The notes beneath the pieces were generated by a model. That model had not been told where the DNA came from. It made no database searches and worked only from the letters and a program-made list of their open reading frames with translations. From contig SFEJ01000020.1 of assembly GCA_004558035.1 (NCBI GenBank), forward strand, positions 1 to 40,247: a stretch of 40,247 nt of DNA, in the 5' to 3' direction. The stretch is from Opitutia bacterium (GTDB lineage: Bacteria > Verrucomicrobiota > Verrucomicrobiae > Opitutales > UBA953). Positions within the stretch are counted from its first letter, which is position 1, and every line of letters begins with the position of its first letter. A program made the position numbers and the translations under genes. Below, piece after piece: positions 33,300 to 40,247 of this stretch.

Positions 33300-34097
33300 A
33301 TGTCCGATTTTCTGAAACTTGAAGGGAAAAAAATCGTCGTCACCGGGACGGCGAACAAAAAATCCGTGGCGTGGTTCACGGCGAAGACGCTCGAAGAGGC
33401 GGGCGCGCAGGTGATTTATTCCGTGCGCTCGCGGGAACGCGCCGAGGCGCTCGCGAAGCCGCTCGCGGGCAAGCCCGTGTACGTCTGCGACGTCGAGCGC
33501 GAGGAGGAGATTCCCGCGCTCGCGGACGCCGTCGCGCGCGATTTCGGGAACGTGGACGGGCTCGTGCACAGCATCGCGTTCGCGAATTTTTCCGAGGGCT
33601 TCAAGCCGTTTCACGAGACGAAGCGCGCGGACTTTCTGCAGGCGACGGCGATTTCGGCGTTCTCGCTCGTGGAGCTCGCGCGCGCGTTCGCGCCGCGCAT
33701 GAACGCGGGCGCGGCGGTCGTCTCCGTCGGCATTTCCTCGCAGGTGACGGCGGCGAACTACGGCTACATGTCGCCGATCAAGGCGGCGCTCGAATCGGCG
33801 TCGCGCTTTCTCGCGAAATCGTTTTCCGCGCAGGGCATCCGCTTCAACTCCGTGAACGCGGGTCCGCTGAAGACGTCCGCCTCGGCGGGAATCCCGGGCT
33901 ATCTGAAGAACTACCTCTTCGCCGAGCAGCTCACGATGCGCAAGGCGAACCTGACGACGCAGGAGGTCGCCGACGCGATCGTGTGGCTGCTCTCGCCGCG
34001 TTCGTCGGGCGTGAACGCGCAGTCGCTCGTCGTGGACGCGGGCATGGGCTGGAACTTCTTCGACGAGGCCGTCGTCGCGAAGGCGACGGAGCTCTGA
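33300..34097 (+). CDS. fabI: enoyl-[acyl-carrier-protein] reductase
   Basis: FabI reduces the trans-2-enoyl-ACP double bond with NAD(P)H, the last step of each elongation cycle. The 265-residue protein starts LEGKKIVVTGTANKKSVAW, has VDGLVHSIAFAN, and the catalytic pair Tyr154 and Lys161 in YGYMSPIK with the YxxMxxxK spacing of the family, almost the same numbering as Escherichia coli (156/163). NSVNAGPLKTSAS and the C-terminal VVDAGMGW segment are typical. No Shine-Dalgarno sequence is seen before the ATG. Confidence 0.96.
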   Translation: MSDFLKLEGKKIVVTGTANKKSVAWFTAKTLEEAGAQVIYSVRSRERAEALAKPLAGKPVYVCDVEREEEIPALADAVARDFGNVDGLVHSIAFANFSEGFKPFHETKRADFLQATAISAFSLVELARAFAPRMNAGAAVVSVGISSQVTAANYGYMSPIKAALESASRFLAKSFSAQGIRFNSVNAGPLKTSASAGIPGYLKNYLFAEQLTMRKANLTTQEVADAIVWLLSPRSSGVNAQSLVVDAGMGWNFFDEAVVAKATEL

Positions 34098-34122
34098 GCG
34101 CGTTCCCGCGGCGCGAACGTGT

Positions 34123-34151
34123 TTGAGCTTTGCGCGCGCGTCCGTTATCGT
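34123..34151 (+). promoter_or_regulatory. putative promoter of scpB
   Basis: TTGAGC (34123-34128), 17 bases, TATCGT (34146-34151). Same -10 as the glyS element. The ATG is at 34183, so the leader would be about 25 bases. Confidence 0.48.
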
Positions 34152-34182
34152 TTCCGAAAAATAATCCGCAACGTTCCCGTCC

Positions 34183-35016
34183 ATGGAATTCAATCTGAAG
34201 AAGATTCTGAAGGCGCTCCTCGCCTCGACCTCGGAGCCGCTTTCCATCAAAGACGTTCAGGCCGTCGTCACGCGTTACCACGAACAGCGCGAAAAATCCG
34301 CGCAGCGCGCGAACGCGCCCGAGACGGACGAGGCCGGCGTTCCCGTGGAACGCGCCGCCGACGCGGACGAACCGGAACAGCGCGTGATCGAGGACATCAT
34401 CAACCAGGTGCCGACGCTGCTCACGGCGACGCAGATCCGCGAGGCGGTCGAAGAACTGAACCAGGAGATGAAGGAGACGCGCGACGCGACGCGCATCGTC
34501 GTCGGGCCCGAAGGTTTCCGCATGACGATTTCGCCGGACTACGCGGAATGGATCCGCCTGCTCCGCAACGACCCGAAGCCGCAGCGCCTCACCGCCGCCG
34601 CGCTCGAGACGCTCGCCATCGTCGCGTACCGCCAGCCCGTCACGCGCGCGGAAATGGAGGCGCTGCGCGGCGTCTCCGTCGATTCCGCGATCTCGCGCCT
34701 GCTCGAGCTCGAGCTGATCACGGTCTCCGGGCGCGCGGATCTGCCGGGGCGCCCGTCGCAGTTTTCGACGACGCCGAAATTCCTCGAGTTCGTCGGGCTG
34801 CAGACGATTTCCGAGCTCCCGGAATCCGACGTGCTTTCGCCCGCGCAGATTTCCGCGTGGATTCAGAAGGCGATGAATCCGAACCGGCCGACGAACGCCG
34901 ACGTCGGGCTGCACGTCGAAGACGCGCGCCCCGCGGCGCAGCTCGAAATCGCGGATCTCGAAGACGCGCCCGCGGACGCCGCCGGCGCGACGCCTCCGCC
35001 CGAGCCCGCCGCGTGA
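34183..35016 (+). CDS. scpB: segregation and condensation protein B
   Basis: ScpB binds ScpA as part of the SMC condensin complex that compacts and segregates the chromosome. The 277-residue protein has two winged-helix domains: LKKILKALLASTSEPLSIKDV and RLTAAALETLAIVAYRQPVTRAEMEALRGVSVDSAISRLLELELI, the diagnostic stretch. Between helices of the first domain sits an acidic insert (about 43-66, rich in E, D and A). The C-terminus from about residue 240 is Ala/Pro/Asp-rich and probably disordered, a common ScpB feature. No scpA or smc gene is in the window. Confidence 0.94.
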   Translation: MEFNLKKILKALLASTSEPLSIKDVQAVVTRYHEQREKSAQRANAPETDEAGVPVERAADADEPEQRVIEDIINQVPTLLTATQIREAVEELNQEMKETRDATRIVVGPEGFRMTISPDYAEWIRLLRNDPKPQRLTAAALETLAIVAYRQPVTRAEMEALRGVSVDSAISRLLELELITVSGRADLPGRPSQFSTTPKFLEFVGLQTISELPESDVLSPAQISAWIQKAMNPNRPTNADVGLHVEDARPAAQLEIADLEDAPADAAGATPPPEPAA

Positions 35017-35066
35017 CCGCGTTCCTGCGCCCTTACGAAAAAAATTTCCCCCAATCCTCTCTCTCA

Positions 35067-36137
35067 ATGAAAAGCATTTCCGAAGCCCGAGAAGACATCG
35101 AAGCCATCGACGCGCAGATCGTCCGCCTGCTGGCGCAGCGCCAGGACTGCGCGAAGATCATCGGCGAAAACAAGGCGCGCGAAGGCAAAAACGTCGTCGT
35201 CCCCGAACGCGAAGAAGAGCTGCTGCGCAAGCTGGAAAAACTCGCCGCCGAGCTCGCGATTCCGCACGCGAACATCCGCGGCATCTACCGCGAAATCATC
35301 TCCGCGTCGGTCGCGCTGCAGATGCGCCGCCCGATCGCCTACCTCGGGCCGGAAGGAACCTTCACGCACCAGGCGGCGCGCAAGAACTTCGGCGGCGGCG
35401 TCGAGCTGCTTCCCAAACGCACGCTCGCGGAAGTCTTCGAATCCGTCGCGCGCGACAAATGCGCCTACGGCGTCGTTCCCGTGGAGAACACGAACGCCGG
35501 CGCCGTCACGGGAACGCTCGACATGCTCGCGGAAACGGATCTGAAGATCGTCGCGCAGATTCTGCTGCCCATCGAGCAGTGCCTCGTCTGCGCGGGAACG
35601 CTCGACGGCGTCCGCCGCGTGCTTTCCAAGGACATCGCGCTCGAACAGTGCTCCGAATGGCTGATGCACCACCTGCCGCAGGCGGATCTCGTGCCGACGG
35701 ACTCGACCGCCGCCGCCGTCGAATGCGCCGCGAAGGACCCGAGCGTCGCCGCCGTCGCGAGCGCGATCGCCGCCGAAATGCGCGGCGTTCCCGTGCTCGA
35801 GCGCGCCGTGCAGAATCCCGGCGTGAACGTGACGCGCTTCCTCGTGATCGGCAAAAAGACGAATCCGCCGTGCACGATCTGCGAGGAAAAGACGAGCATC
35901 GTGATCTTCGTGAAGAACACGCCCGGCTCGCTGCAGCGCGCGCTCGAACCGTTCTCGAAGCGCTCGCTCAACATCGCGCGCATCGAATCGCGCCCCGCCC
36001 GCGCCCGCGCCTGGGAATACATGTTCTTCATCGACTTCATCGGCTCCTGGGAAAACGAGAACGTCCGCGCCGCCATCGCCGAGCTGGAGGAAAACGCCGT
36101 GTACGTCAAGCACCTCGGCTCCTACCCGAACACCTGA
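35067..36137 (+). CDS. pheA: bifunctional chorismate mutase / prephenate dehydratase
   Basis: The P-protein converts chorismate to prephenate and then to phenylpyruvate for phenylalanine synthesis. Residues 1-85 are an AroQ-type chorismate mutase (REDIEAIDAQIVRLLAQRQDCAKIIGENK). Residues 90-275 are the dehydratase: YLGPEGTFTHQAA, PVENTNAGAVTGTLD and the TRFLVIGK motif. Residues 280-356 form an ACT domain with NIARIESRP, the ESRP motif linked to feedback inhibition by phenylalanine. The length of 356 residues is standard. It ends the plus-strand run fabZ-pheA. Confidence 0.96.
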   Translation: MKSISEAREDIEAIDAQIVRLLAQRQDCAKIIGENKAREGKNVVVPEREEELLRKLEKLAAELAIPHANIRGIYREIISASVALQMRRPIAYLGPEGTFTHQAARKNFGGGVELLPKRTLAEVFESVARDKCAYGVVPVENTNAGAVTGTLDMLAETDLKIVAQILLPIEQCLVCAGTLDGVRRVLSKDIALEQCSEWLMHHLPQADLVPTDSTAAAVECAAKDPSVAAVASAIAAEMRGVPVLERAVQNPGVNVTRFLVIGKKTNPPCTICEEKTSIVIFVKNTPGSLQRALEPFSKRSLNIARIESRPARARAWEYMFFIDFIGSWENENVRAAIAELEENAVYVKHLGSYPNT

Positions 36138-36657
36138 CGCGCCCGTTCCCGCCGAGACGCAAAGAAAACCGCAAAGCCAAAGAAAGTTAAAGAGAAGTTT
36201 TAGAGGAGAGGCGGCATGGCTCCACGCTTCGCTTACTTGTCGCTTCCTCGAAATCCGCCCGCATAAACTTCCCTTTAACGCAAAGAACGCGAAGAAAACC
36301 GCAAAGTCAAAGAAAGTTAAAGAAAAGTTTTAGGGGAGAGGCGGCATTCTTGCCGCTTCCTCGAAATCCGCGAACGCAAACTCCCCTTTAAGCTTTTTTA
36401 AACACAGAGGAACAGAAAAACAGAGGAACGGAAAGGAGGGTAAGCGTCTCGCTTGCCCTCGAAATCCGCTTGCACAAACTTTTTTCCCCGCGGATCCCGC
36501 AGACTTCCGCAGATTTTTTTTGAATCCACGAATTGCACGAATTTCGCGAATTTTTACCGAAAGACGACCGGTCTGCTTCCTCCGAAAATCCTTCCCGAAG
36601 AAATCTCCCTTTAACCTTTAAGCCTTAAGCTTTTCTTCCTCCGCTGCTCCGCGTCTC
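36138..36657. repeat. composite intergenic repeat block A
   Basis: No gene in about 520 bases. From 36157 two similar units run in tandem: 'cgcaaagaaaaccgcaaag(c/t)' text, 'aaagttaaag' text, a hairpin and a tail 'cctcgaaatccgc'. The hairpins are GCGGCA/TGTCGC (36211-36216 with 36239-36244) and GCGGCA/TGCCGC (36341-36346 with 36351-36356). Next come a GGGTAAGCG/CGCTTGCCC hairpin (36438-36458), a 'ccgcggatcccgcag' segment, and a 53-base stretch (36545-36597) identical to 39747-39799. It ends in 'ctttaacctttaagcc' text. Modules recur in block B and at 8157-8290. Confidence 0.85.
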
Positions 36658-36700
36658 AAAAAAAGCGTTCCCGCGGAACAAATCGCGGGAACGCTTCTGA
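36658..36700 (-). terminator. terminator of the RG/RN-rich protein gene, built from an inverted motif pair
   Basis: AGCGTTCCCGCG (36664-36675) and CGCGGGAACGCT (36684-36695) pair around an eight-base loop. On the minus strand the hairpin follows the stop at 36722 and is followed by seven T residues. The arms are two facing copies of the iterated heptamer. Confidence 0.85.
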
Positions 36701-36721
36701 TTTTCGGAAAGCCGACGGATC

Positions 36722-37615
36722 TCAGCCGTTGTTTTCCGGCTTGCCGCCCTGCGGACGCGGAGCGCCGCCGTTGCGGTTGCCGCCGCGGAAACCGCTGTTG
36801 CGGTTGCGGCCGAAGTTCTTCTTTCCGTTTCCGTTCTGATTGTTTCCGTGGAAATCCTTCTTGTCGAACGGACGGTTGCCGCGGCGCTTGCCGCCGCGAC
36901 GGCGCCCGTGGCGGTTCTTCTTCTGCTTCTTCTTGCCGACGCCGAAGATCGAAAGGATGCGCGCCTTGAGCTTGCTCCAGAACGACGGTTCCTCTTCCTG
37001 CACGGGAATCGGAGCCGGCTCGATGATCAGCTTCGGGCACTGCGGACCGGACTTCGCCTGGAAGTGGCGGAAATTCTTTTCGCGCTTTTCCTGCACGCGC
37101 CAGCTGCCGCCCTGACGGGTCTCTTCGATCTTTTCGGCGACGGCGGCGTTCGGAGGAAGCACTTCCTCGGACGACGACGACGACGCGGCGGCGGCGGGCT
37201 GCTCGGCGGGAGCGGCTTCCGCCGGCGCCTTTTCGCGGCGTTCCTGACGGTCGCGGCGGCGTTCGCGCGGCTTCGGGCCGCTGCCGGAAAGCGTTTCCGT
37301 GAACTGCGCGGGATCGTCGATGACGCCCACCGCCGCGGAGGCGGAGGCGCCGTTCTTCTTGGCGGACGCGTTGCGGTTGCGGCGGTTGCGGCCGAACTTG
37401 TTTTCGGATTTCCCGTCGTTGGACTTTTCGGGCTCGCCGCCGATCGGGCTGAGCGGAAGCACGTCGCTGAGCGACGATTCGAGGGCGGATTCGGCGAGGC
37501 CGACGTGATGCGGTTTTTCCTGGGGAACGTTCGCCGCTTCATTGAGCCCTGCGGCGGGGCTTTCAGGCGAGTCCGCCGGCGCTGCGGCGTTCTCTTCTCG
37601 GATGTTGTCTGACAT
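36722..37615 (-). CDS. intrinsically disordered, basic RG/RN-rich protein, unknown function
   Basis: The 297-residue protein has no recognised fold. Residues 1-90 are acidic and Ala/Pro/Ser-rich; 65-75 (FGRNRRNRN) and 105-125 are basic. Residues 125-160 are Ala/Glu-rich with a poly-Ser run. About 190-225 holds a short conserved-looking stretch (CPKLIIEPAPIPVQEEEPSFW, then SKLKARILSIFGVGKK). The C-terminus is very basic and Asn/Gly/Arg-rich (KKKQKKNRHGRRRGGKRRGN, RNRNSGFRGGNRNGG), like RGG-box RNA-binding tails. It probably binds RNA or ribosomes, by composition only. The start was taken at the ATG opening MSDNIREE, since the frame upstream overlaps repeat-like sequence and proS. Confidence 0.8.
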   Translation of the reverse strand: MSDNIREENAAAPADSPESPAAGLNEAANVPQEKPHHVGLAESALESSLSDVLPLSPIGGEPEKSNDGKSENKFGRNRRNRNASAKKNGASASAAVGVIDDPAQFTETLSGSGPKPRERRRDRQERREKAPAEAAPAEQPAAAASSSSSEEVLPPNAAVAEKIEETRQGGSWRVQEKREKNFRHFQAKSGPQCPKLIIEPAPIPVQEEEPSFWSKLKARILSIFGVGKKKQKKNRHGRRRGGKRRGNRPFDKKDFHGNNQNGNGKKNFGRNRNSGFRGGNRNGGAPRPQGGKPENNG

Positions 37616-37901
37616 GTTGTTGCTGTATTTTTTGTATGGTTTGGTTTTGTCTTCGCTTACCGGGAGCGTCCGCCGGACGCGGACTCGGGAACGGCGACGC
37701 GCGGGAACGCGAAGCCGAAAACGCCGCCGGCGCGCAAAATGCGCTGCGCTCGTGCGGCGCGCGCGAAAAAAGCCGCGCGCGAAAACCCGGCAGTTCAAAG
37801 AACGTAAAATCGGAAACGACATTAAAAACCAACGACGCCGACTTGAAAAGTTGAAAATGCGGGAACGCCCTCGCGCCGCCGCGTCGCCGCCGTTTTCAAA
37901 A
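37616..37901. other. divergent intergenic region upstream of proS
   Basis: About 290 bases with no gene before the proS promoter. It holds three copies of the iterated motif (near 37690, 37706 and 37861) and must carry the promoter of the minus-strand RG/RN-rich gene, probably in the A/T-rich 37616-37650 part. No RNA gene is recognised. Confidence 0.4.
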
Positions 37902-37930
37902 TTGCGTTCGGGCGGGAACGCGGGTAGATT
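37902..37930 (+). promoter_or_regulatory. putative promoter of proS with iterated motif in the spacer
   Basis: TTGCGT (37902-37907), 17 bases containing GGCGGGAACGC, TAGATT (37925-37930). The upstream text TTCAAAATTGCGTTC is shared exactly with the metF promoter region (22989-23002). Confidence 0.55.
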
Positions 37931-37972
37931 TCGCGCTTTCATTTTTTTCTTCACGAAACCAAGGAAGCAATC

Positions 37973-39502
37973 ATGTGCGCCAAAGCAGCTAAAACCGCAA
38001 TTTCTCCGCGCCGGGACGAAGATTATCCCGAGTGGTACCAGCAGGTCGTCAAGGCCGCCGACCTCGCCGAAAACTCCCCCGTGCGCGGCTGCATGGTCAT
38101 CAAGCCCTGGGGCTATTCGCTTTGGGAAAACATTCAGCGCGACCTCGACGCCATGTTCAAGGCGACCGGGCACGTCAACGCGTATTTCCCGCTGTTCATT
38201 CCGAAAAGCTTCATCGAAAAGGAGGCCGAGCACGTCGAAGGCTTCGCGAAGGAATGCGCCGTCGTCACGCACTCGCGGCTCGCGGCGGACGGCAGCGGCA
38301 GACTCGTTCCCGCGGGCGAGCTCGAAGAGCCGCTCATCGTGCGCCCGACATCGGAGACCATCATCGGCGCGACGTATTCGAAATGGGTGCAGAGCTACCG
38401 CGACCTGCCGATTCTCGTGAACCAGTGGGCGAACGTCGTCCGCTGGGAAATGCGCACGCGTCTCTTTCTGCGCACGGCGGAATTTCTCTGGCAGGAAGGC
38501 CACACCGTGCACGCCACCGCCGAAGAGGCCGAGGCGGAGACGCGCAAGATGCTCGACGTCTATGCCGACTTCGCCGAAAACTACATGGCGATGCCCGTCA
38601 TCCGCGGGCACAAGACGGCGTCCGAGCGCTTCCCCGGCGCGGTGGACACGCTCTGCATCGAAGCGATGATGCAGGACCGCAAGGCGCTCCAGGCGGGAAC
38701 GTCGCACTTCCTCGGGCAAAATTTCGCGAAGAGCTGCAACATTCAGTTCCAAAACGAGGCCGGCCAGCTGCAGCACGCATGGACGACCTCGTGGGGCGTC
38801 TCGACGCGCCTCATCGGCGGCATGATCATGACGCACGCGGACGACGACGGCATGGTCGTCCCGCCGCGCCTCGCGCCGCAGCACGTCGTGATTCTCCCGA
38901 TCTACCGCGATCCCGCGCAGCGCGCCGAAGTGCTCGCCTACTGCGAATCGCTCAAGGCGGAAATCGCCGCGCAGCGCTTCGACGGGCGGCCGATTCTCGT
39001 CTCGATCGACGACCGCGACCTGCGCGGCGGCGAAAAGACCTGGGGCTGGATCAAGAAAGGCATTCCGCTGCGCGTCGAAGTCGGCGCGCGTGACATCGCC
39101 GAGGGCAAAGTCTTCGTCGGCCGTCGCGACACGGGCGAAAAGGCGGCGTTCCCGCGCGCGGAATTCGTCGCGACGCTCCCGCGGAAGCTGCAGGAAATCC
39201 AGGACAACCTGCTCGCGCGCGCGAAAAAATTCCGCGCCGACAACACGCGCGAAATCGACACCAAGGAAGAGTTCTACGAGTTCTTCACGCCGAAGAACAA
39301 GGAAAAGCCCGAAGTGCACGGCGGCTTCGCGCTCTGCCACTGGAACGGCTCGCCGGAAGTCGAGGCGCAGATCAAGGCGGACCTGAACGTCACGATCCGC
39401 TGCGTCCCGCTCGAAGACGAAGCGTTCCCGCCGACGCCCGGCACGTGCCCGTTCACGGGCGAGCCGTCCGCGCGCCGCGTCGTCTTCGCGAAATCGTACT
39501 GA
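37973..39502 (+). CDS. proS: prolyl-tRNA synthetase, archaeal/eukaryote-like (type 3)
   Basis: The 509-residue class II enzyme charges tRNA-Pro. The sequence SPRRDEDYPEWYQQVVKAADLAENSPVRGCMVIKPWGYSLWENIQ, RPTSET, RTAEFLWQEGHT (motif 2) and GTSHFLGQNFAKSCNI belongs to the archaeal/eukaryotic form. It lacks the editing domain inserted in the longer bacterial type and ends in the extra C-terminal domain characteristic of this form (…CPFTGEPSARRVVFAKSY). AAGGAAG lies six bases before the ATG, one of the few clear Shine-Dalgarno sequences in the window. Composite repeat blocks flank it at some distance on both sides. Confidence 0.96.
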   Translation: MCAKAAKTAISPRRDEDYPEWYQQVVKAADLAENSPVRGCMVIKPWGYSLWENIQRDLDAMFKATGHVNAYFPLFIPKSFIEKEAEHVEGFAKECAVVTHSRLAADGSGRLVPAGELEEPLIVRPTSETIIGATYSKWVQSYRDLPILVNQWANVVRWEMRTRLFLRTAEFLWQEGHTVHATAEEAEAETRKMLDVYADFAENYMAMPVIRGHKTASERFPGAVDTLCIEAMMQDRKALQAGTSHFLGQNFAKSCNIQFQNEAGQLQHAWTTSWGVSTRLIGGMIMTHADDDGMVVPPRLAPQHVVILPIYRDPAQRAEVLAYCESLKAEIAAQRFDGRPILVSIDDRDLRGGEKTWGWIKKGIPLRVEVGARDIAEGKVFVGRRDTGEKAAFPRAEFVATLPRKLQEIQDNLLARAKKFRADNTREIDTKEEFYEFFTPKNKEKPEVHGGFALCHWNGSPEVEAQIKADLNVTIRCVPLEDEAFPPTPGTCPFTGEPSARRVVFAKSY

Positions 39503-39848
39503 GCTTTAAGCTTTTTTAAACACAGAGGAACGGAAGAAAGGAGGGTAAGCGTCTCGCTTGCCCTCGAAATCCGCCCGCACAAATTTCCTTTTAACGCAAA
39601 GAACGCGAAGAAAAGAAGTTAAAGAAAAGTTATAGTGGAGAGGCGACATTCCTGTCGCTTCCTCGAAAATCCGCCTGCACAAACTTTTTTCCCGCGGATC
39701 CCGCAGGCTTCCGCGGATTTTTTGAATCCACGAATTGCACGAATTCCGCGAATTTTTACCGAAAGACGACCGGTCTGCTTCCTCCGAAAATCCTTCCCGC
39801 AGAAACGTCCCTTTAAGCTTTAACCCTTTAAGCTTTAAGCTTTTTCCG
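39503..39848. repeat. composite intergenic repeat block B
   Basis: It begins at the base after the proS stop. It shares with block A, in the same order: 'ctttaagcttttttaaacacagagg', a GGGTAAGCG/CGCTTGCCC hairpin (39543-39563), the 'ctcgaaatccgc' tail, 'cccgcggatcccgcag' and a 53-base identity (39747-39799). It has an extra unit in the middle (about 39580-39680) with hairpin GCGACA/TGTCGC (39643-39648 with 39653-39658). It ends with tandem 'ctttaagctttaa' text and a T run that may terminate proS transcription. No gene is seen. Confidence 0.85.
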
Positions 39849-40247
39849 CGCCCCGACGGGGCGAAACAAACGTAACCCCATGCGCGACGCGAAGCGCGCG
39901 CTTGGGGAACGCTCCACGCATCGACCGCGCCTGAAAGGCGCAACTTCCCGAGACGTCCGAGGCCTCGCGTCCGCGCCGTTCCCGCGGGACAGTTGCGCTT
40001 TTCAAGCGCGTGTGAGCTCGCGCTCGCTGCCCCAAGCGGCGCCGCCGCATGGGGTTATTTTTGTTCCGCATTTCATGCGGAAACATGGGAGCGAAGACAT
40101 TCCTGTCTTCGTTCCCGCGACGGGCGAGCGCCCGGAGACGAACATCCGCCGCGCGGCGTTCCCGCAATCGCGCACTTACAGCGCGCTTTGTTTTTGTCCG
40201 TTCACGTAGGGTTAAAACCCTACGCTAAGCAATTTCGCCCCGTCGGG
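39849..40247. repeat. hairpin array bounded by inverted GC-rich palindromes (cut by the window end)
   Basis: At least six short-loop hairpins in about 400 bases, no gene: CGCCCC/GGGGCG (39849-39863), GCGCCT/AGGCGC (39927-39941), GCGCTT/AAGCGC (39995-40009), CCCCA.GCGGC/GCCGC.TGGGG (40030-40054), CCGCAT/ATGCGG (40066-40080), CGAAGACA/TGTCTTCG (40092-40111) and CGTAGGGTT/AACCCTACG (40205-40224). The last 15 bases (40233-40247) are the reverse complement of 39852-39866, so the array is bounded by inverted copies of one palindrome. This resembles REP/BIME-type elements; no transposase is in view. Confidence 0.75.

Noticed and set aside
36157..36390. Tandem units that could be mistaken for a CRISPR array
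   Set aside because: Units are about 118 bases, only two in number, internally variable, with no short identical repeats alternating with unique spacers and no cas genes.
37616..39340. Long upstream extension of the RG/RN-rich protein on the minus strand
   Set aside because: It would run antisense through most of proS and is Arg/Ala-rich shadow translation; the MSDN start fits a natural N-terminus.

Overview
The window is GC-rich (about two thirds G+C by eye) and almost entirely chromosomal housekeeping DNA. The mix of genes suggests a Verrucomicrobiota bacterium, most likely of the Opitutales type. The clues are an autotransporter built from 'autotransporter-associated beta strand' repeats, an exosortase-associated EpsI-domain protein, a MurC-MurB fusion, an archaeal/eukaryote-type prolyl-tRNA synthetase, a glycyl-tRNA synthetase of the single-chain type, a direct GlnRS, RNase HIII and a secreted GH2 beta-galactosidase with a C-terminal F5/8-type carbohydrate-binding domain. 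The taxonomic call is inference; no rRNA is present.

Layout. 1-564: 3' part of an RHS/YD-repeat protein that stops early. 827-3340 (-): autotransporter. 3499-8104 (-): a run of SDR reductase, acyl carrier protein, NeuD-type acyltransferase, coaX, EpsI-domain protein, acpS and pdxJ. 8480-14250 (+): adenylate kinase-like, rsmE, rnhC, glnS, cca. 14341-22913 (-): beta-galactosidase, DUF3298-type lipoprotein, glyS, membrane-anchored TPR-like protein. 23051-31901 (+): metF, outer-membrane barrel, small membrane protein, PPOX/NimA-like protein, murC-murB, prmB, metallo-beta-lactamase-fold protein, thioredoxin-like protein, uncharacterised 446-aa protein. 32346-36137 (+): fabZ, a GxxExxY nuclease-like gene between inverted repeats, fabI, scpB, pheA. 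36722-37615 (-): RG/RN-rich disordered protein. 37973-39502 (+): proS. From 39503 to the end there is no gene, only intergenic repeats and a hairpin array.

The most striking signal is not a gene. The heptamer GGGAACG (complement CGTTCCC), usually extended to GCGGGAACG, occurs about 155 times by my hand count, roughly once per 260 bp. The two orientations are nearly balanced, and copies lie inside genes and between them. Composition alone predicts about ten. Inverted pairs of the motif form the stems of at least three terminator-like hairpins, and single copies sit in the -35/-10 spacer of several predicted promoters. This is the genomic signature of a DNA-uptake-sequence-like or HIP1-like iterated motif; I know of no such description for this kind of organism.

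Second-tier signals are: a PD-(D/E)XK GxxExxY gene flanked by 29-bp terminal inverted repeats (27/29 identical) that supply its first codons; a modular intergenic repeat family whose hairpins show compensatory base changes and which brackets proS and its neighbour; and a hairpin array whose ends are inverted copies of the same GC-rich palindrome. Few genes carry a clear Shine-Dalgarno sequence, and several predicted promoters lie so close to the start codon that short-leader or leaderless transcripts are likely.
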